This document shows positions 54,014 through 64,000 of a stretch of DNA of 64,000 nucleotides, one piece after another. How positions within the stretch are numbered: the first letter of the stretch is position 1; every line of letters starts with the position of its first letter. Made by a program: the position numbers and the translations under genes. Source of the DNA: Pseudopyrenochaeta lycopersici (taxonomy: Eukaryota > Ascomycota > Dothideomycetes > Pleosporales > Pseudopyrenochaetaceae); NCBI GenBank assembly GCA_003313425.1, contig NHZP01000063.1, forward strand, positions 1 to 64,000, in the 5' to 3' direction. Below the pieces are notes generated by a model. That model was not told the origin of the DNA and made no database searches. It was given only the letters and a program-made list of their open reading frames with translations.

Positions 54014-54569
54014 CAGTGGTGTCAAGAATCAATTGATTATTAGGCGATTCGAATCAGAATTAATAATTTCTCAATAATCAATATGAATCAAAGCCTGTGA
54101 TTCATTCACGTAATTAATAATCCTTATGAATCATGCCGATTTAGTACAGGTCGCTTCCAAATGGCTGAAAAGACCTCTGAACACTCTTCAAGAGTGATCA
54201 CTACGGCGAAACTATAAATGCGAGGGTTATACAGTGACTTCGACTTGGCGGCGATGCAGTTGAACGAGGAAAGAGTTTGAAGTCATGGGTCAAGAGCAGG
54301 ATAGTCAAAGAATGGCTGCAGATGCAGGACGAAGAGATGCAAGACGCTTAAGAAAGTGAATTACAACGTCTCCAAGCGTTTACGACAGTCTATAATGGGT
54401 AGCTTGTATAGATTTCCAGCCGCATCACCGAAATCTACTGCTTCTGCTTCACAATTGCTGATTACTAATCCGATTCATAATCGAATTCATAATATGAATC
54501 CAGGTCTGCTACTAATAATCAATAAGAATCTAGCCCTCCGATTCAATTCTTTGATTCTTGACACCACTG
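54014..54569. mobile_element. hAT-type MITE, 556 bp
   Basis: Ends are CAGTGGTGTCAAGAATCAA and its inverse (TTGATTCTTGACACCACTG). The 8-bp flanks are ACCGGGGC and ACTGGGGC, matching at seven of eight positions. It is rich in GAATC/GATTC units near both ends. Inside there is no transposase, only short frames. Confidence 0.85.
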
Positions 54570-54703
54570 ACTGGGGCTAGGTTCTGGGCAATATATGTGA
54601 CTAAGTGAGGCTGCGAGGCCGCAGCGGAGACAGCAGGATAGCCTGAAAAGCAATGCTAGGTATCATGGAGCAATTGGCGAGGTATGACGCGCGTAGGCAA
54701 GAC

Positions 54704-54784
54704 CAGTGTGGTTTTCAATCCTGTCAATTCAAATCAATCGTCAATATCGATTGATAAGAATTGACAGGACTGAAAACCACACTG
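54704..54784. repeat. 81-bp hairpin with hAT-like CAGTGTGG ends
   Basis: CAGTGTGGTTTTCAATCCTG is inverted at the other end (CAGGACTGAAAACCACACTG), and CAATTC/GAATTG extends the stem. The loop is about 25 bp and AT-rich. The 8-bp flanks do not match, so transposition is unproven. Confidence 0.6.
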
Positions 54785-55758
54785 CCCTTTACAGGGGGCA
54801 CATGATAATTAGACTAGCCCATCAGGCTCGTGGGGAGATCATGCATAATTACAAGGTCCGAATGGCAGCCTTCACGTTCTGCTGCGCCTCAGAGACTGCA
54901 ATTGAGTCATCGACAGTAGGTGAGGCCACATCTGGAGACGATGTGATGAAGCGAACCGCGGGCTTTTCACTACCAGTCTTCCACGTCTTGGTATATGCCC
55001 CGCGGGGTGAGACGGAAATCGAGGTAATTCTGACATTTTTGAGAACTTCTATCACGTTCATGACTGGACTGGATCAAATGAGGAGTTGGAGGAAGATCAC
55101 GTCCACGAAGCCGTGAAGCGGCGCCGAATGTTCGGTTTCACGTCCACAACGCCCAGTGCCAGGACTGTCGGGGGTTTTGTGGGATCAGTAGCACCGCCTC
55201 CGCAAAATTGGAGGCTGACTCTTTCTCGGCGGGCGATAACCAGACGCGTCTGAACGAGCACTATAGATATACTATGTTACGATTTCCTCTCGTCCTAAAA
55301 GGCAGTCTGACAGTAATACAGCACTCTGGCATGGCAAGTATGCTATTTACGCCCTGCTGCATGAACTATCGTAGTTTGGATCCTGCATGTTCGAACATAC
55401 GGTAAGACCTGAGGAATTGCCTGTACCGGGCACAGGCGAGTAATTTCTGACAGGGCATCTCCAAACTTGACTTAGGCGACAGCCCTAGCAAATACCGCCT
55501 CTGTGGGGCCAAAGTTGAATTGGAATTGTGCGGGGGTCGCACAGAGCCCACGCTCGAACACTGCACCCCAGAAGGCGCATGTTCATCTGGTTATTGGACG
55601 CTACTTGAGTTTCGAATTGGGGATGTCGATCCTTCTTAAAGCACATTGTTCCACCCTGCAGGATTCTGGAACATCCAGTGGTACTTCAACCATCCACTTC
55701 CAGCCTTTTCACATTTTCATCGAGTTGTCATCATCAAACATCGAATTGAGCCATCATT
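54785..55758. other. Upstream flank of the MFS gene with a possible LINE remnant
   Basis: Near 55470-55570 the plus strand reads LGDSPSKYRLCGAKVE then EPTLEHCTPEG, which vaguely resembles the C-terminal cysteine cluster of LINE proteins. The rest has no recognised gene. The last part must hold the MFS promoter; no clear TATA box is seen. Confidence 0.35.
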
Positions 55759-57568
55759 ATGGGTTTCCTTGGTATCCTTGAGGACAAGCACCTCGCCCAT
55801 GTGCCCGCCACTGTCACCCTCAGCGAAGAACAGAGTCAACAGACCCAAGAGACATCGGGTTTGAAGCGTGGAACTGGCAAAGATTCAGACATCATCTTGA
55901 TTCCTCAACCGTACGTCTTTGATGAAGCAACTACCCCTGTGCTGCAGGAGTGCTCCATGGCACAACAACAAGAATGACGCCTCGCAGGTCCGAAGACCCA
56001 AATGATCCCCTCAACTGGAGCTATACCAAGAAGATAACCATTATGGCCATTGTCGCGTATGGCTCAGTTCTTTACGCTGCCGTGCTAGCACCTCTGCTGT
56101 CGCCTGCTCTTGTGCTCATCGCAATGGACTTCGGAAAGGAGATCGGCGATATCACCGTCATCTCGGGTTACATGCTACTGGTCGCTGGAGGTGTGGGGCC
56201 TGTAGTCAGTGCTCTGTCTCGGAAGTACGGCAAACGACCTCAGCTTCTGATTGCGTCCGTCTTCGGCCTGATTGGTACGGTCATTGGTAGTGCGGCATAC
56301 AGTTACGATGGTCTGATGGCAGGTCGCATTATCCAAGGTGGTTCAATGTTCGCTCCCACTTTTCCTATAACATACAACAGCACAAGTTGACTTGTTGCAG
56401 TTCAGCCTTTGAGTCTCTTGTAGTCTCTATGATCGGTGATCTCTTCTTCGTTCACCAGCGAGGCGCGTTCATGACACTCATCCAGTTCATTCTAGGAGCT
56501 GCATCGAACTTCTCTGCCATCATCGTCGGACCCATTGCAACGAACCTCGGCTGGCGCTACTTGTTCCATATCCTCACCCCATTCACGGCTCTTGAAGTCA
56601 TACTGTTGTTCTTCTTCGTCCCAGAAACAAACTACAACCGCGACCATCGGTACGATATCGACGAGCTGTCCAACGACAACCTGGCAGATCTCGCTGCCGT
56701 TGAGAAAGGACACGCCAACGTGAGTGGTGATGCGGAAAAGGGAGGAAGTGACGAGATCAAGCTCCAGACAGCTTCAAGCTCGCCTCCTGCGCTGAGACCA
56801 AAGAAGACGTTCGTGCAAGAGCTAGCTATCTTCACCGGCACATACTCGAACGACAACCTCTTGCAACTTGTCATCGCTCCCTTCGCCGTCTGCACCAACC
56901 TCGCTGTGCTGTGGATGGTCATCGTCACTGGAGGCCTCTCAGCATTCTTTGTTGCCCAATCCTATGACATGGCACAGATCTTCATGGCACCCCCATACCT
57001 TCTGTCTGCAGCAGGTGTAGGCTACCTATCCCTTGGCCCCTTCCTTGGCGGTCTTCTTGGCTCCCTCTTGCTCGGCGCGACCCTGGATCCTCTCATCAAG
57101 TGGTGCGCAAAGAAGAACAAAGGTGTCTACGAACCCGAATACCGACTTCTCGGCATAATCCCCGCTGTCACCATCGTCATCGGCCTCTGTCTGTTCGGTC
57201 ATTACGCCGAGAAGGGCTCGTCGTTCTACCTCACTGCTTTCTTCCACGGCATGGATCTCTTCGGCATCGTGATAGCAGCCATTGCAACATCGACGTACGT
57301 GCTGGACTCTTTCCGAGACATCAGCTCTGAGGTGTTCATCATGAACATGGTATTTAAGAACTTCTTGTTCTACAGCTTCTCGTACTTCGTCAATGACTGG
57401 ACGGCGAGGGAGGGCCCTGCCATTGTGTTCTACGTGTTTGCGGCGGCGGCTGGTGCGATGGTCATTACTACGCCAGTATTCTACTTCTGGGGCAAGAAGT
57501 ATAGGAGCTATTGGCACAGGCATAACCTTCTCCAGAAGTGGAGTATCACTACTCACGCCGAGTTGTAG
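55759..57568 (+). CDS. MFS transporter (DHA1/HOL1-like)
   Basis: Three exons (55759-55910, 55988-56347, 56401-57568) give 559 residues. It is a twelve-helix proton antiporter of the plasma membrane, a family that exports drugs, toxins or metabolites or takes up small solutes. PNDPLNWSYTKK precedes helix 1; the helix 2-3 loop reads SALSRKYGKRPQL; SAFESLVVSMIGDLFFVHQRG is typical of this subfamily; a long acidic central loop (NYNRDHRYDIDELSND...) separates the halves. The second intron (GTTCGC..TTGCAG) is inferred because it restores that conserved motif; its donor is weak. Unlike the MFS gene in the palindrome arms, this one is intact. Confidence 0.87.
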
Positions 57569-58007
57569 GATTTGCAGACAAATTGTACTTTAGGTCGATT
57601 TTCGTTCTGCATGTGATTCATTGGTGAGTACGAGCAATTTCCCCAGAAGAGGAGAAGAGAGACGCAGGAGGCATATGAGACGAGAAAGGTGTTCTTTAGT
57701 TCAATGAGGATGGTGGATCTTTGTAATCAGTTGCATGATGAGTTAAAGGATAGCCCAAGGTTGAGGCATATCGAGTTGCACGAATACCCGTTCAGGTATC
57801 ATGCGGCCGTAGGCTCGGAGGCATTGTGCGATGGAATTGACTGCCCCTTTATTGGTGACAGCGTGGTAGCTGGAGGCGAGATGCCGTATGTAGGCCTAGA
57901 GGCCAGTCGGGCCAAGGCAGTATTAACAGATCTATTGAGTAACTTAGATCCCTGATACTTGCACACCTTCATCACCTCTACGACCACAAATTTCAAAATC
58001 GTATAAA
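57569..58007. other. MFS 3' flank with an unassigned small open frame
   Basis: A frame on the plus strand (57689-57955) could encode up to 88 residues (first ATG at 57707), but no domain is recognised and its start is uncertain. It ends 50 bp before the pogo relict, so it may be a leftover of a disrupted gene. Confidence 0.35.
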
Positions 58008-59845
58008 ATGGCCAGCGAAGCAGTTATTCAGAAGGCGGTTGATGATGTAAATTCGCAAGAAGTACTGAATTACGCTAAAACTGCAAGATATTTCAAAATT
58101 GACCGTACAACCCTGATGCGCAGGCATAAGTGCGTTGCTCGCTCTGTTCAGAAAGCACACTCTGACTTGCTTCAGCTGCTCACAGATAGACATGGAGAGA
58201 CTCTCATACAGCATATCATAATCTCTCAGATCGTGGCCAACCTCCCACACCTCAATTTCTCAGGAACCTCGTGTTTGGGATCATGAAAAAGGAGCCCGGA
58301 AAGAACTGGGCGGCCACATTCTGCAAGCGTCACCAAAACAAGAATTAAAGCCTCTATCTTCGCGCAATCGACCATACACGTCATGTCGCCGATAATTTTA
58401 CTTATTTTAAGCACTTTTACACCAATGTGAGGTCCTCTAGCCTTTCCTTATACTCCATTACTAATCGTTTAAAAGTTGAAGCAGAAGGTGGAGAAATGCC
58501 ACATCAAGTCGCAGAACATCCACAGCTTCGATGAGAAAGGCTTTCTTCTCGGCATCTGCCATTCCACAAGGGCATCGTTGGGATCAAACAACTCAAGAGC
58601 AAAAACATCATCGGTGCCAGTCAGGATGGGAGCCAAGCGTTCATCTCTCTCCTTGGCTGCATCTGCGCGGACGGATCGGCCATTCCACCGGCTCTCATTT
58701 ACCGGGGAACCTCTAGAGATCTTCGAGACACTTGGTTAGAGGATTTCGATCACTTATCTGACCGGGCATACGTTGCAACTTCAGAGAAAGGGTGGACAAA
58801 CGAGGATCTTAGGATAAAATAGCTCGAGATAATTAACCGGCACACAAAGGAGAAAGCGGGCAATTTGAGGCGTCTGTTGCTTGTGGATGGCAATTAAGTC
58901 ACGTAAACCTCTGGCTTCTCGACTATTGCGACAATAACGGGATTCTACTGGCGGGTTTCCCTCCGCATTCGACCTACCCCCTACAGCCAATTGACATTGG
59001 CATTTTCTGGCCCTGGGATCTTCCCTCTGGAGCCTGAAAAGGTTCTACAGTCGATAAAGGCGAAGACTCCATCTCTGGCAAACAGCGACAATGATTTCAA
59101 GAGGAAGACACCGGGGTCTATGAGAGGAGTCCGTCGGCTTGCCAAAGAAATTCGCAAGGAACAAGCTATGCACACAGCCAAGATGGAAGAAATTATCCGA
59201 GCGTGTGGGCAGTTCGCAATTCAGAATGAAATTCTCCAGCATGAGAATACTGGGTTGCGTGCAGCACTTGTGGAAGAGGAAAAAAGGTGAAAGAGAGGGA
59301 AAGGCATGGGGCTTTTCGACAAAGAACGGCCTGGAGAAGCGCAGTTCTTTTCGCCAGCGAAGGTTGCGGCAGTCAGACAGCGAGCGGAAGAGCTGGAGAC
59401 TGAAAGCCAACTGCAGAAGTCTATCCCAGAGGAAAGGGGGATCTAGCAGGCGTGAGAGAGGGAGGAGAAAGCACAGCAAAAGGCGGAAAAGGCACGGGAA
59501 AGAGAGGAAACGAAACAAGCCAAAATTGCGGAGCACGAACATAGTGCAAAACAGAAGGACGAGGAAGAGCGAAAAGCTGCAAAACTTCGTTTGAGACAAG
59601 TTCAGCTGGAAAAGAAGGCTCAATTGGCTGCTGAACGAGAGGGTCAGAGAAAGCGGAGCGGAGAAGATGTGAGAAAACCAGCTGTTGAAAGGCGCAAGAT
59701 CACACTCCAGGAACGCGCGGAAGCGCCTGGAAAAGCGATTCAAAAGCAGAAGCAGGCTTCAATAAATCGGACTAGGGCAGCAAATTCGTCAAAGAGGTTT
59801 GTGGCCCAGGTCACAGTGGATCAAACAAGGATGGGCAGGTTTTGA
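58008..59845 (+). pseudogene. pogo/Fot1 transposase, heavily decayed
   Basis: The start (MASEAVIQKAVDDVNSQE, helix-turn-helix) is readable. Then come scattered pieces in different frames: KSLYLRAIDHTRHVADN, SFDEKGFLLG (first Asp), ADGSAIPPALIYRGTS, NLRRLLLVDGN (second Asp), GFPPHSTYPLQPIDIG (third Asp), and GIFPLEPEKVL, the last two brought together by an internal deletion near 59000. A long charged coiled-coil tail follows (59270-59845). It has at least six breaks. It is a family distinct from the intact element at 9129. Confidence 0.85.
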
Positions 59846-59991
59846 GAGTTTCAGGGACCGAGCGCAAAATTTCTCCTCCACGGCGATTTTTACACTAAAG
59901 AAATAAATAGATAGACTCTCTAGGTTTTATTCGATAAGGCCGAAAAGTTCTGTATAACTTGATGAATCTGTTGTGGAGTAAGGCCATTGTA

Positions 59992-61340
59992 CAGTACCAG
60001 TTCAAAAGTTACTTCCGCGCTAAGCTAACGCGTCTCCCCAACAACATCATCATCTCAACTTGAAGCCTCATAACTATGCCACTACGACGCCGAATTTTAC
60101 AAGAGTTAGATCAAAATGTGCGCAGAAGAGCCAACTTAACAACTAAGCAGAGAAAGCAAATTATTGGAATGCTGCGTGGTGGCTTTACAGTCCCTCAAGC
60201 TGCTGACACGTATGGCTGCACCCCACGCTGCATACGCGATCTCAGAAAGAAATACCACCAAACAGACATAATAAAGGATAAGCCTCGCTCTGGCCGGCCA
60301 CCTATACTATCATTTCATTAGAAGAAGATCATTTATCAAAAAGCTCGCGCGCAGCCCAAAGTTGAGTACAAAGCACTGGCAAGTGGGTGTCTCCACGAAT
60401 GCAGATGGCACCTCAACGAAGCCACCCAGCCACTCTACATGGTACAGATGCTTAAAAGGACGTGGTCTCACTAAATTGCCAAGCAAAAAGCGTCCTAAGC
60501 TTAATCGCGCGCGTGCGTTGAGGCGCTTGAAGTTCTGTAGGGAGTACTCAAACTTCCCGTGGCATCAGCGCACGGTTAAGTTTTCAGATGAGTGCTCAGT
60601 TGAGAAGGGCTCAGGCCAAAACAAGGAGTAGGTATTCAGATTTCTATGGGAGAAAATAGGAGCCAGCAATGCTACAAACTAACGATACAAGCAGGAAGCC
60701 AGCATAGATGGTGTGGGCTTCAATATGGCTTGATGAACGCGGCCACGCGCGGAGGAGCCCGCCTGGTCACTATGCAGCGTGATTCTAATGCTCTAAGAGG
60801 TGGCTACTCCGCCCAAAGTTACATTAACGCTTTGACAAAAGGGCTCCTCCCTTATTGGCGTCGTTCTCAGCTTTTTATGCAGGATAACGCGCGTATACAC
60901 ACGGCTGCTGTGACGCGCGAGTTCCTCCACGAGCATCATATTACAACGATCGACTGGCCAGCCTACTCACCTAATCTCATCCAATTGAGCACCTCTGGTG
61001 GCACCTCAACAAGCGCATGTTTAAGTTCTTTCCACAGTATAATAATCACAGCCCTGCTAAGGAAGAGTGGGATGGCTTTTTTAGGGCTTTAAAGGAGTGC
61101 TGGCGGAGCATACCAGCTAAGCTTATCAAGCAACTAATTGTGAAGATGCCACGACGAATATGCGCATGCAAGAATGCGCAAGGGTGGAATACAAAATACT
61201 GGTCGCACACGCAACGTTTAGTCCAAAAATAATTATATTATATAATATATTGGCTGAGTTATGAGGTTGTAAAGTTTTGGGTGAGTATGCTTGATGAGGT
61301 GACTCGTGCGTTGGCGGAAGAAACTTTTGACTAGGGACTG
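59992..61340 (+). mobile_element. Tc1/mariner-type transposon relict
   Basis: The element is 1349 bp, flanked by TA (59990-59991, 61341-61342). The inverted ends align as CAGTACCAGTTCAAAAGTTAC and, from the other side, CAGTCCCTAGTCAAAAGTTTC, both continuing CTTCCGC. A decayed transposase lies inside. Its right TA is also the left TA of the MITE at 61343. Confidence 0.82.
60076..61230 (+). pseudogene. Tc1/mariner transposase, decayed
   Basis: It opens with a paired-like helix-turn-helix (LTTKQRKQIIGMLRGGFTV, then YGCTPRCIRDLRKKY). A stop at 60319 and several frameshifts follow. The catalytic parts are still readable: VKFSDECSVEKGSG, LFMQDNARIHTAAV and IDWPAYSPNL, then after a shift PIEHLWWHLNKRMF, the DDE residues of this family. 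It ends at TAA 61230-61232. Confidence 0.85.
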
Positions 61341-61342
61341 TA

Positions 61343-61737
61343 ACGTGTTCCACAAGCCAGGCGATCATACAAGCGAGGCGATCAGCCCCAAAACCCATAC
61401 ATGGTATCTCTACAACGACTCAATGGTGTATTAGGAAAGTGTACAAAGACGTTTAAATACTTTTTTACAACCTCTATTTAGAGTATAAGAGTAGTAAGTC
61501 TAGCGGCTCTTGAGAAATTGAGTTTTAGCCCCTAAATTCGAGCCGAACTACAAGATCTCAAGAATTATCAGTTCTACTAAGCTGAAACTCGAGAAAGGAT
61601 CTTTAGGCACATAAGAAACACTAAGTTTGAAACCATAGGAAATCCTGTTGGGTCGTTGTAGAGATACAATGTATGGGGTTTGGTGAGAATCGGGCTGATC
61701 GCCTCGCTTGTATGATCGCCTGGCTTGTGGAACACGT
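61343..61737. mobile_element. 395-bp pogo-type MITE
   Basis: Inverted ends start ACGTGTTCCACAAGCCAGG and extend about 90 bp with mismatches. TA lies on both sides (61341-61342, 61738-61739). Each end has two 17-bp units (CACAAGCCAGGCGATCA and TACAAGCGAGGCGATCA), the same two-unit layout as the intact pogo element at 9129. It has no coding capacity. Confidence 0.85.
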
Positions 61738-61739
61738 TA

Positions 61740-62003
61740 TAACTTATCAATTACTAATAGAGTCGAACTCCCATACCTGGGCATATGGGAATTGATTCGG
61801 ACCACCCACTGTTCGTTTTGGACCACCTTGCCAAGGCGGGAGCAATAATGGTTTTATCGCTCGTCGGGCATTACTAGTAAAATAATGCCGCTTAACCCGA
61901 TCCGGCTACGCTTTCAAGAACGCGTTCCAGCGCGTAACTTCGCGGTCCCTGACTTTGCAACGCAGTACACCATCCTACTCAGCGCACGCACGCGTATGAC
62001 CCA
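61740..62003. other. 5' flank of the Mutator-like gene
   Basis: This is probably the terminal region of the Mutator-like element. TCGGACCACCCACTG and TTTTGGACCACC (about 61796-61832) are candidate end or subterminal motifs, but the other end lies outside the window. Confidence 0.35.
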
Positions 62004-64000
62004 ATGCCGGTGCCCCTAGAGCCGCCTCCAGAAGGCCTATGCGACTCAAAAGAAGATCTCGTTAAGCAATGTAAAGACCATGCAATGCAAGCTGGATATG
62101 CCATGTCAATTCTGAAGTCGAATACCCGCAATAAGACCATTGTAATCGCATGCGTCTGTTACGGCCAGCCAGCAAACAAGTGGAAGCTTACTGAAGAAAC
62201 TCGCCAACGTCCGAACCGATCGTCCAAGAAAACTCGGCTGCCGGATGTGCTGTGTTGGAAAGGAAGAGCCAGATGGGAAGTGGCGACTGACGATTAGAGA
62301 AGGGCAACACAATCATAATCCCGCACCAATTGGAACATACGCGGCTCACAGGAAGAGGGCAACCCCCGTTAAGGAAAGAATTACTCAAGACCTATGGGCC
62401 GGCTGTGCCGTGCGGCAGACACAAGCGCAATTGCAACAGCAATTCCCAGGGGTCCTCATCACCAAACGCGATATCTTCAACGAGCGGGTCCAAGCAAAGA
62501 TAAAGGCTCTGCAAGGGAGATCCATAGTGGAGGCTCTATTCCATGAACTTGAGGCCGGTGGTTACTACTACGCTTACGAGACATTTCCGGAATGGCACGA
62601 GAAAGCAGGAACTCTTAGTAACCTGCTTATGATAAATCCCCGATCCCTGAATATCTACAAGGAAAACTTCGACCTTCTTGTCCTTGACTGTACATATAAG
62701 TCTAATCGATATAATTACCCGCTACTTGACATCGTCGGCTGCACCGGAATGAATACCACGTTCAATCTCGGGGTGTGTTTCCAACACAATGAGGTATGCG
62801 GATATATGAAAGTAGGCGAGTTGGTGGCTAATTCCAAATTCGACAGGTTCAGGAGGATTACGAATGGGCGCTTGAGAGGCTTAAGTCGATCTTTCGCCTG
62901 AACAACATTAGAGATCCAAGTGTATTCGTTACTGATCGTGACCTCGCATTGCTACGCGCGCTTGAACACACATTTCCCTCCGTCCCTACCTTACTCTGCC
63001 ATTGGCATATCAACAAGAACGTCCTTACAAAAGCAAGGGTATACATGCCAAAGGCTGTCGACCCGGAGAAGTCCACAGAGTCAAATATTGTGATGAAAGA
63101 CTCCGAGGGCTGTTCTACATTCATGGCAGCTTGGTATAGCGTGGTAGAGTCAGAGACGGATGATATGCTTAAGGAACGGCTTGAGCTGCTTCGCAGCAAG
63201 CACCGGGCTGTCGCTGAGTACTGTGAGTACGAGTGGCTCGATCTGTATAAGGAGAAGGTTGTGCGGGCCTACACCAATAAGGTCCTGCATTTCGGTACGA
63301 TCACGACCTCAAAGGCGGAGGGGTGCCATGCGAAGATTAAGCGATACATTCAGACGTCTCGAAATGATCTGTTCTGCGTCTTTCGATTGATGCAGAGTCT
63401 GTGGGATAGCGAGCACACTGAGTATGAAAACGCAAAGGGCCAAGGCATCATAAGTAGAGCTTTCAACGCTAGAAATGCTATCTATGATACCGTTGCCTAT
63501 AAAGTACACAAATATGCGCTCGGCCAATGCCAAAAACTCGTTGCTGGGAAAAAGCCGTGTGGCCCATGCAAAGGTATATATACAAATGTGTATGGCATGC
63601 GGTGCAAACACATTATTCTTGGACGAATGGCGACAGGAGCCCCGTTGGAAGTCACGGACTTTCACCCTCATTGGTGGCTTGATCGTACAGCGGCGTCTGA
63701 GGAGGTCCCGCCTCGGCCACGGGAACCCATACCAATACCCCAACGGCGCCGGAGAGGAGGGTTCCGGGGCCGGGGTTCGTGCGGTAGCGGTCCGTGGGGC
63801 ACAAGGCGAGAACCGTCTTCATTTGAAATTCAAGATACGTCCCAATCTCGACGATGGGTATGGTTAGAAGGCGAGCATTACAGACGAACTGGGCCCTCGC
63901 TACAAACTCCTTTGCTTGATCAAAATGAACAGGCACCTACTCCTGCACGAACGACCAAAAAATCCAGCGAGGAGCTTGAACGAGAGATTGTACAACGGTC
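62004..64000 (+). pseudogene. Mutator-like (MULE) transposase, partial, one frameshift
   Basis: Starts at ATG 62004 and runs off the window. A WRKY/FAR1-like zinc-binding N-terminus (CRMCCVGKEE... with GQHNHNP) is split by a one-base shift near 62237. The MULE catalytic core follows: LLVLDCTYKSNRYNYPLL (first Asp), FVTDRDLALLRAL (second Asp), LLCHWHINKNV, and TTSKAEGCHAKIKRYI (Glu). An intron 62794-62846 (GTATGC..GACAG) restores the frame between the first and second Asp. A SWIM-type zinc motif (CGPCKG...MRCKH) and an Arg/Gly-rich tail come after it. The frame is open to the last base. With only one break it may be a recent copy or carry a consensus error. Confidence 0.85.

Noticed and set aside
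59045..59743. 232-codon leucine/phenylalanine-rich frame on the minus strand
   Set aside because: It is the antisense of the charged coiled-coil tail of the pogo relict; hydrophobicity is a by-product of Lys/Glu codons.

Overview
The window looks like nuclear DNA of a filamentous ascomycete (Pezizomycotina, plausibly a Dothideomycete, but the sequence does not prove this). The reasons are short introns of about 50 bp with GT..AG ends, secreted and membrane enzymes typical of plant-associated fungi, and an accessory-type mix of Ty3/gypsy, Ty1/copia, Tad-like LINE, hAT, pogo/Fot1, Tc1/mariner and Mutator-like elements.

The dominant structure is a giant inverted repeat. Bases 1-22521 reappear in reverse complement at 23771-49042, around a unique 1249-bp spacer (22522-23770). 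Each arm carries, from outside to centre: the 3' part of a DOMON-cytochrome b561 gene, a decayed hAT element, a copia remnant with a solo LTR inside it, a tannase/feruloyl esterase gene, an intact pogo/Fot1-like transposon, a P450 gene, a divergent MFS gene broken by a 163-bp hAT-type MITE, a hAT fragment, and a LINE fragment split by a 5.2-kb chromovirus. The arms are nearly identical. I see one substitution (15181 against 31111) in the inner 16.8 kb and no small indels there, but 12 small indel sites in the outermost 5.74 kb of the left arm. Only the right arm carries a 2740-bp hAT element (32489-35228), inside the MFS gene and flanked by the 8-bp duplication CATGGGAG. The inferred order is: chromovirus, pogo element and MITE insert; the locus is duplicated in inverse orientation; the hAT element then hits one arm.

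Outside the palindrome (49043-64000) lie the rest of the DOMON-b561 gene, a GC-rich foldback element, a LINE tail, an intron-containing FAD monooxygenase, a hAT-type MITE, an intact MFS transporter, a decayed pogo gene, a Tc1/mariner relict that abuts a MITE across one shared TA, and the start of a Mutator-like element that runs off the window.

The non-transposon genes (tannase/feruloyl esterase, P450, two MFS transporters, DOMON-b561 protein, FAD monooxygenase) fit uptake and oxidation of plant phenolics, or a small specialised-metabolism island. That is inference from family membership only.
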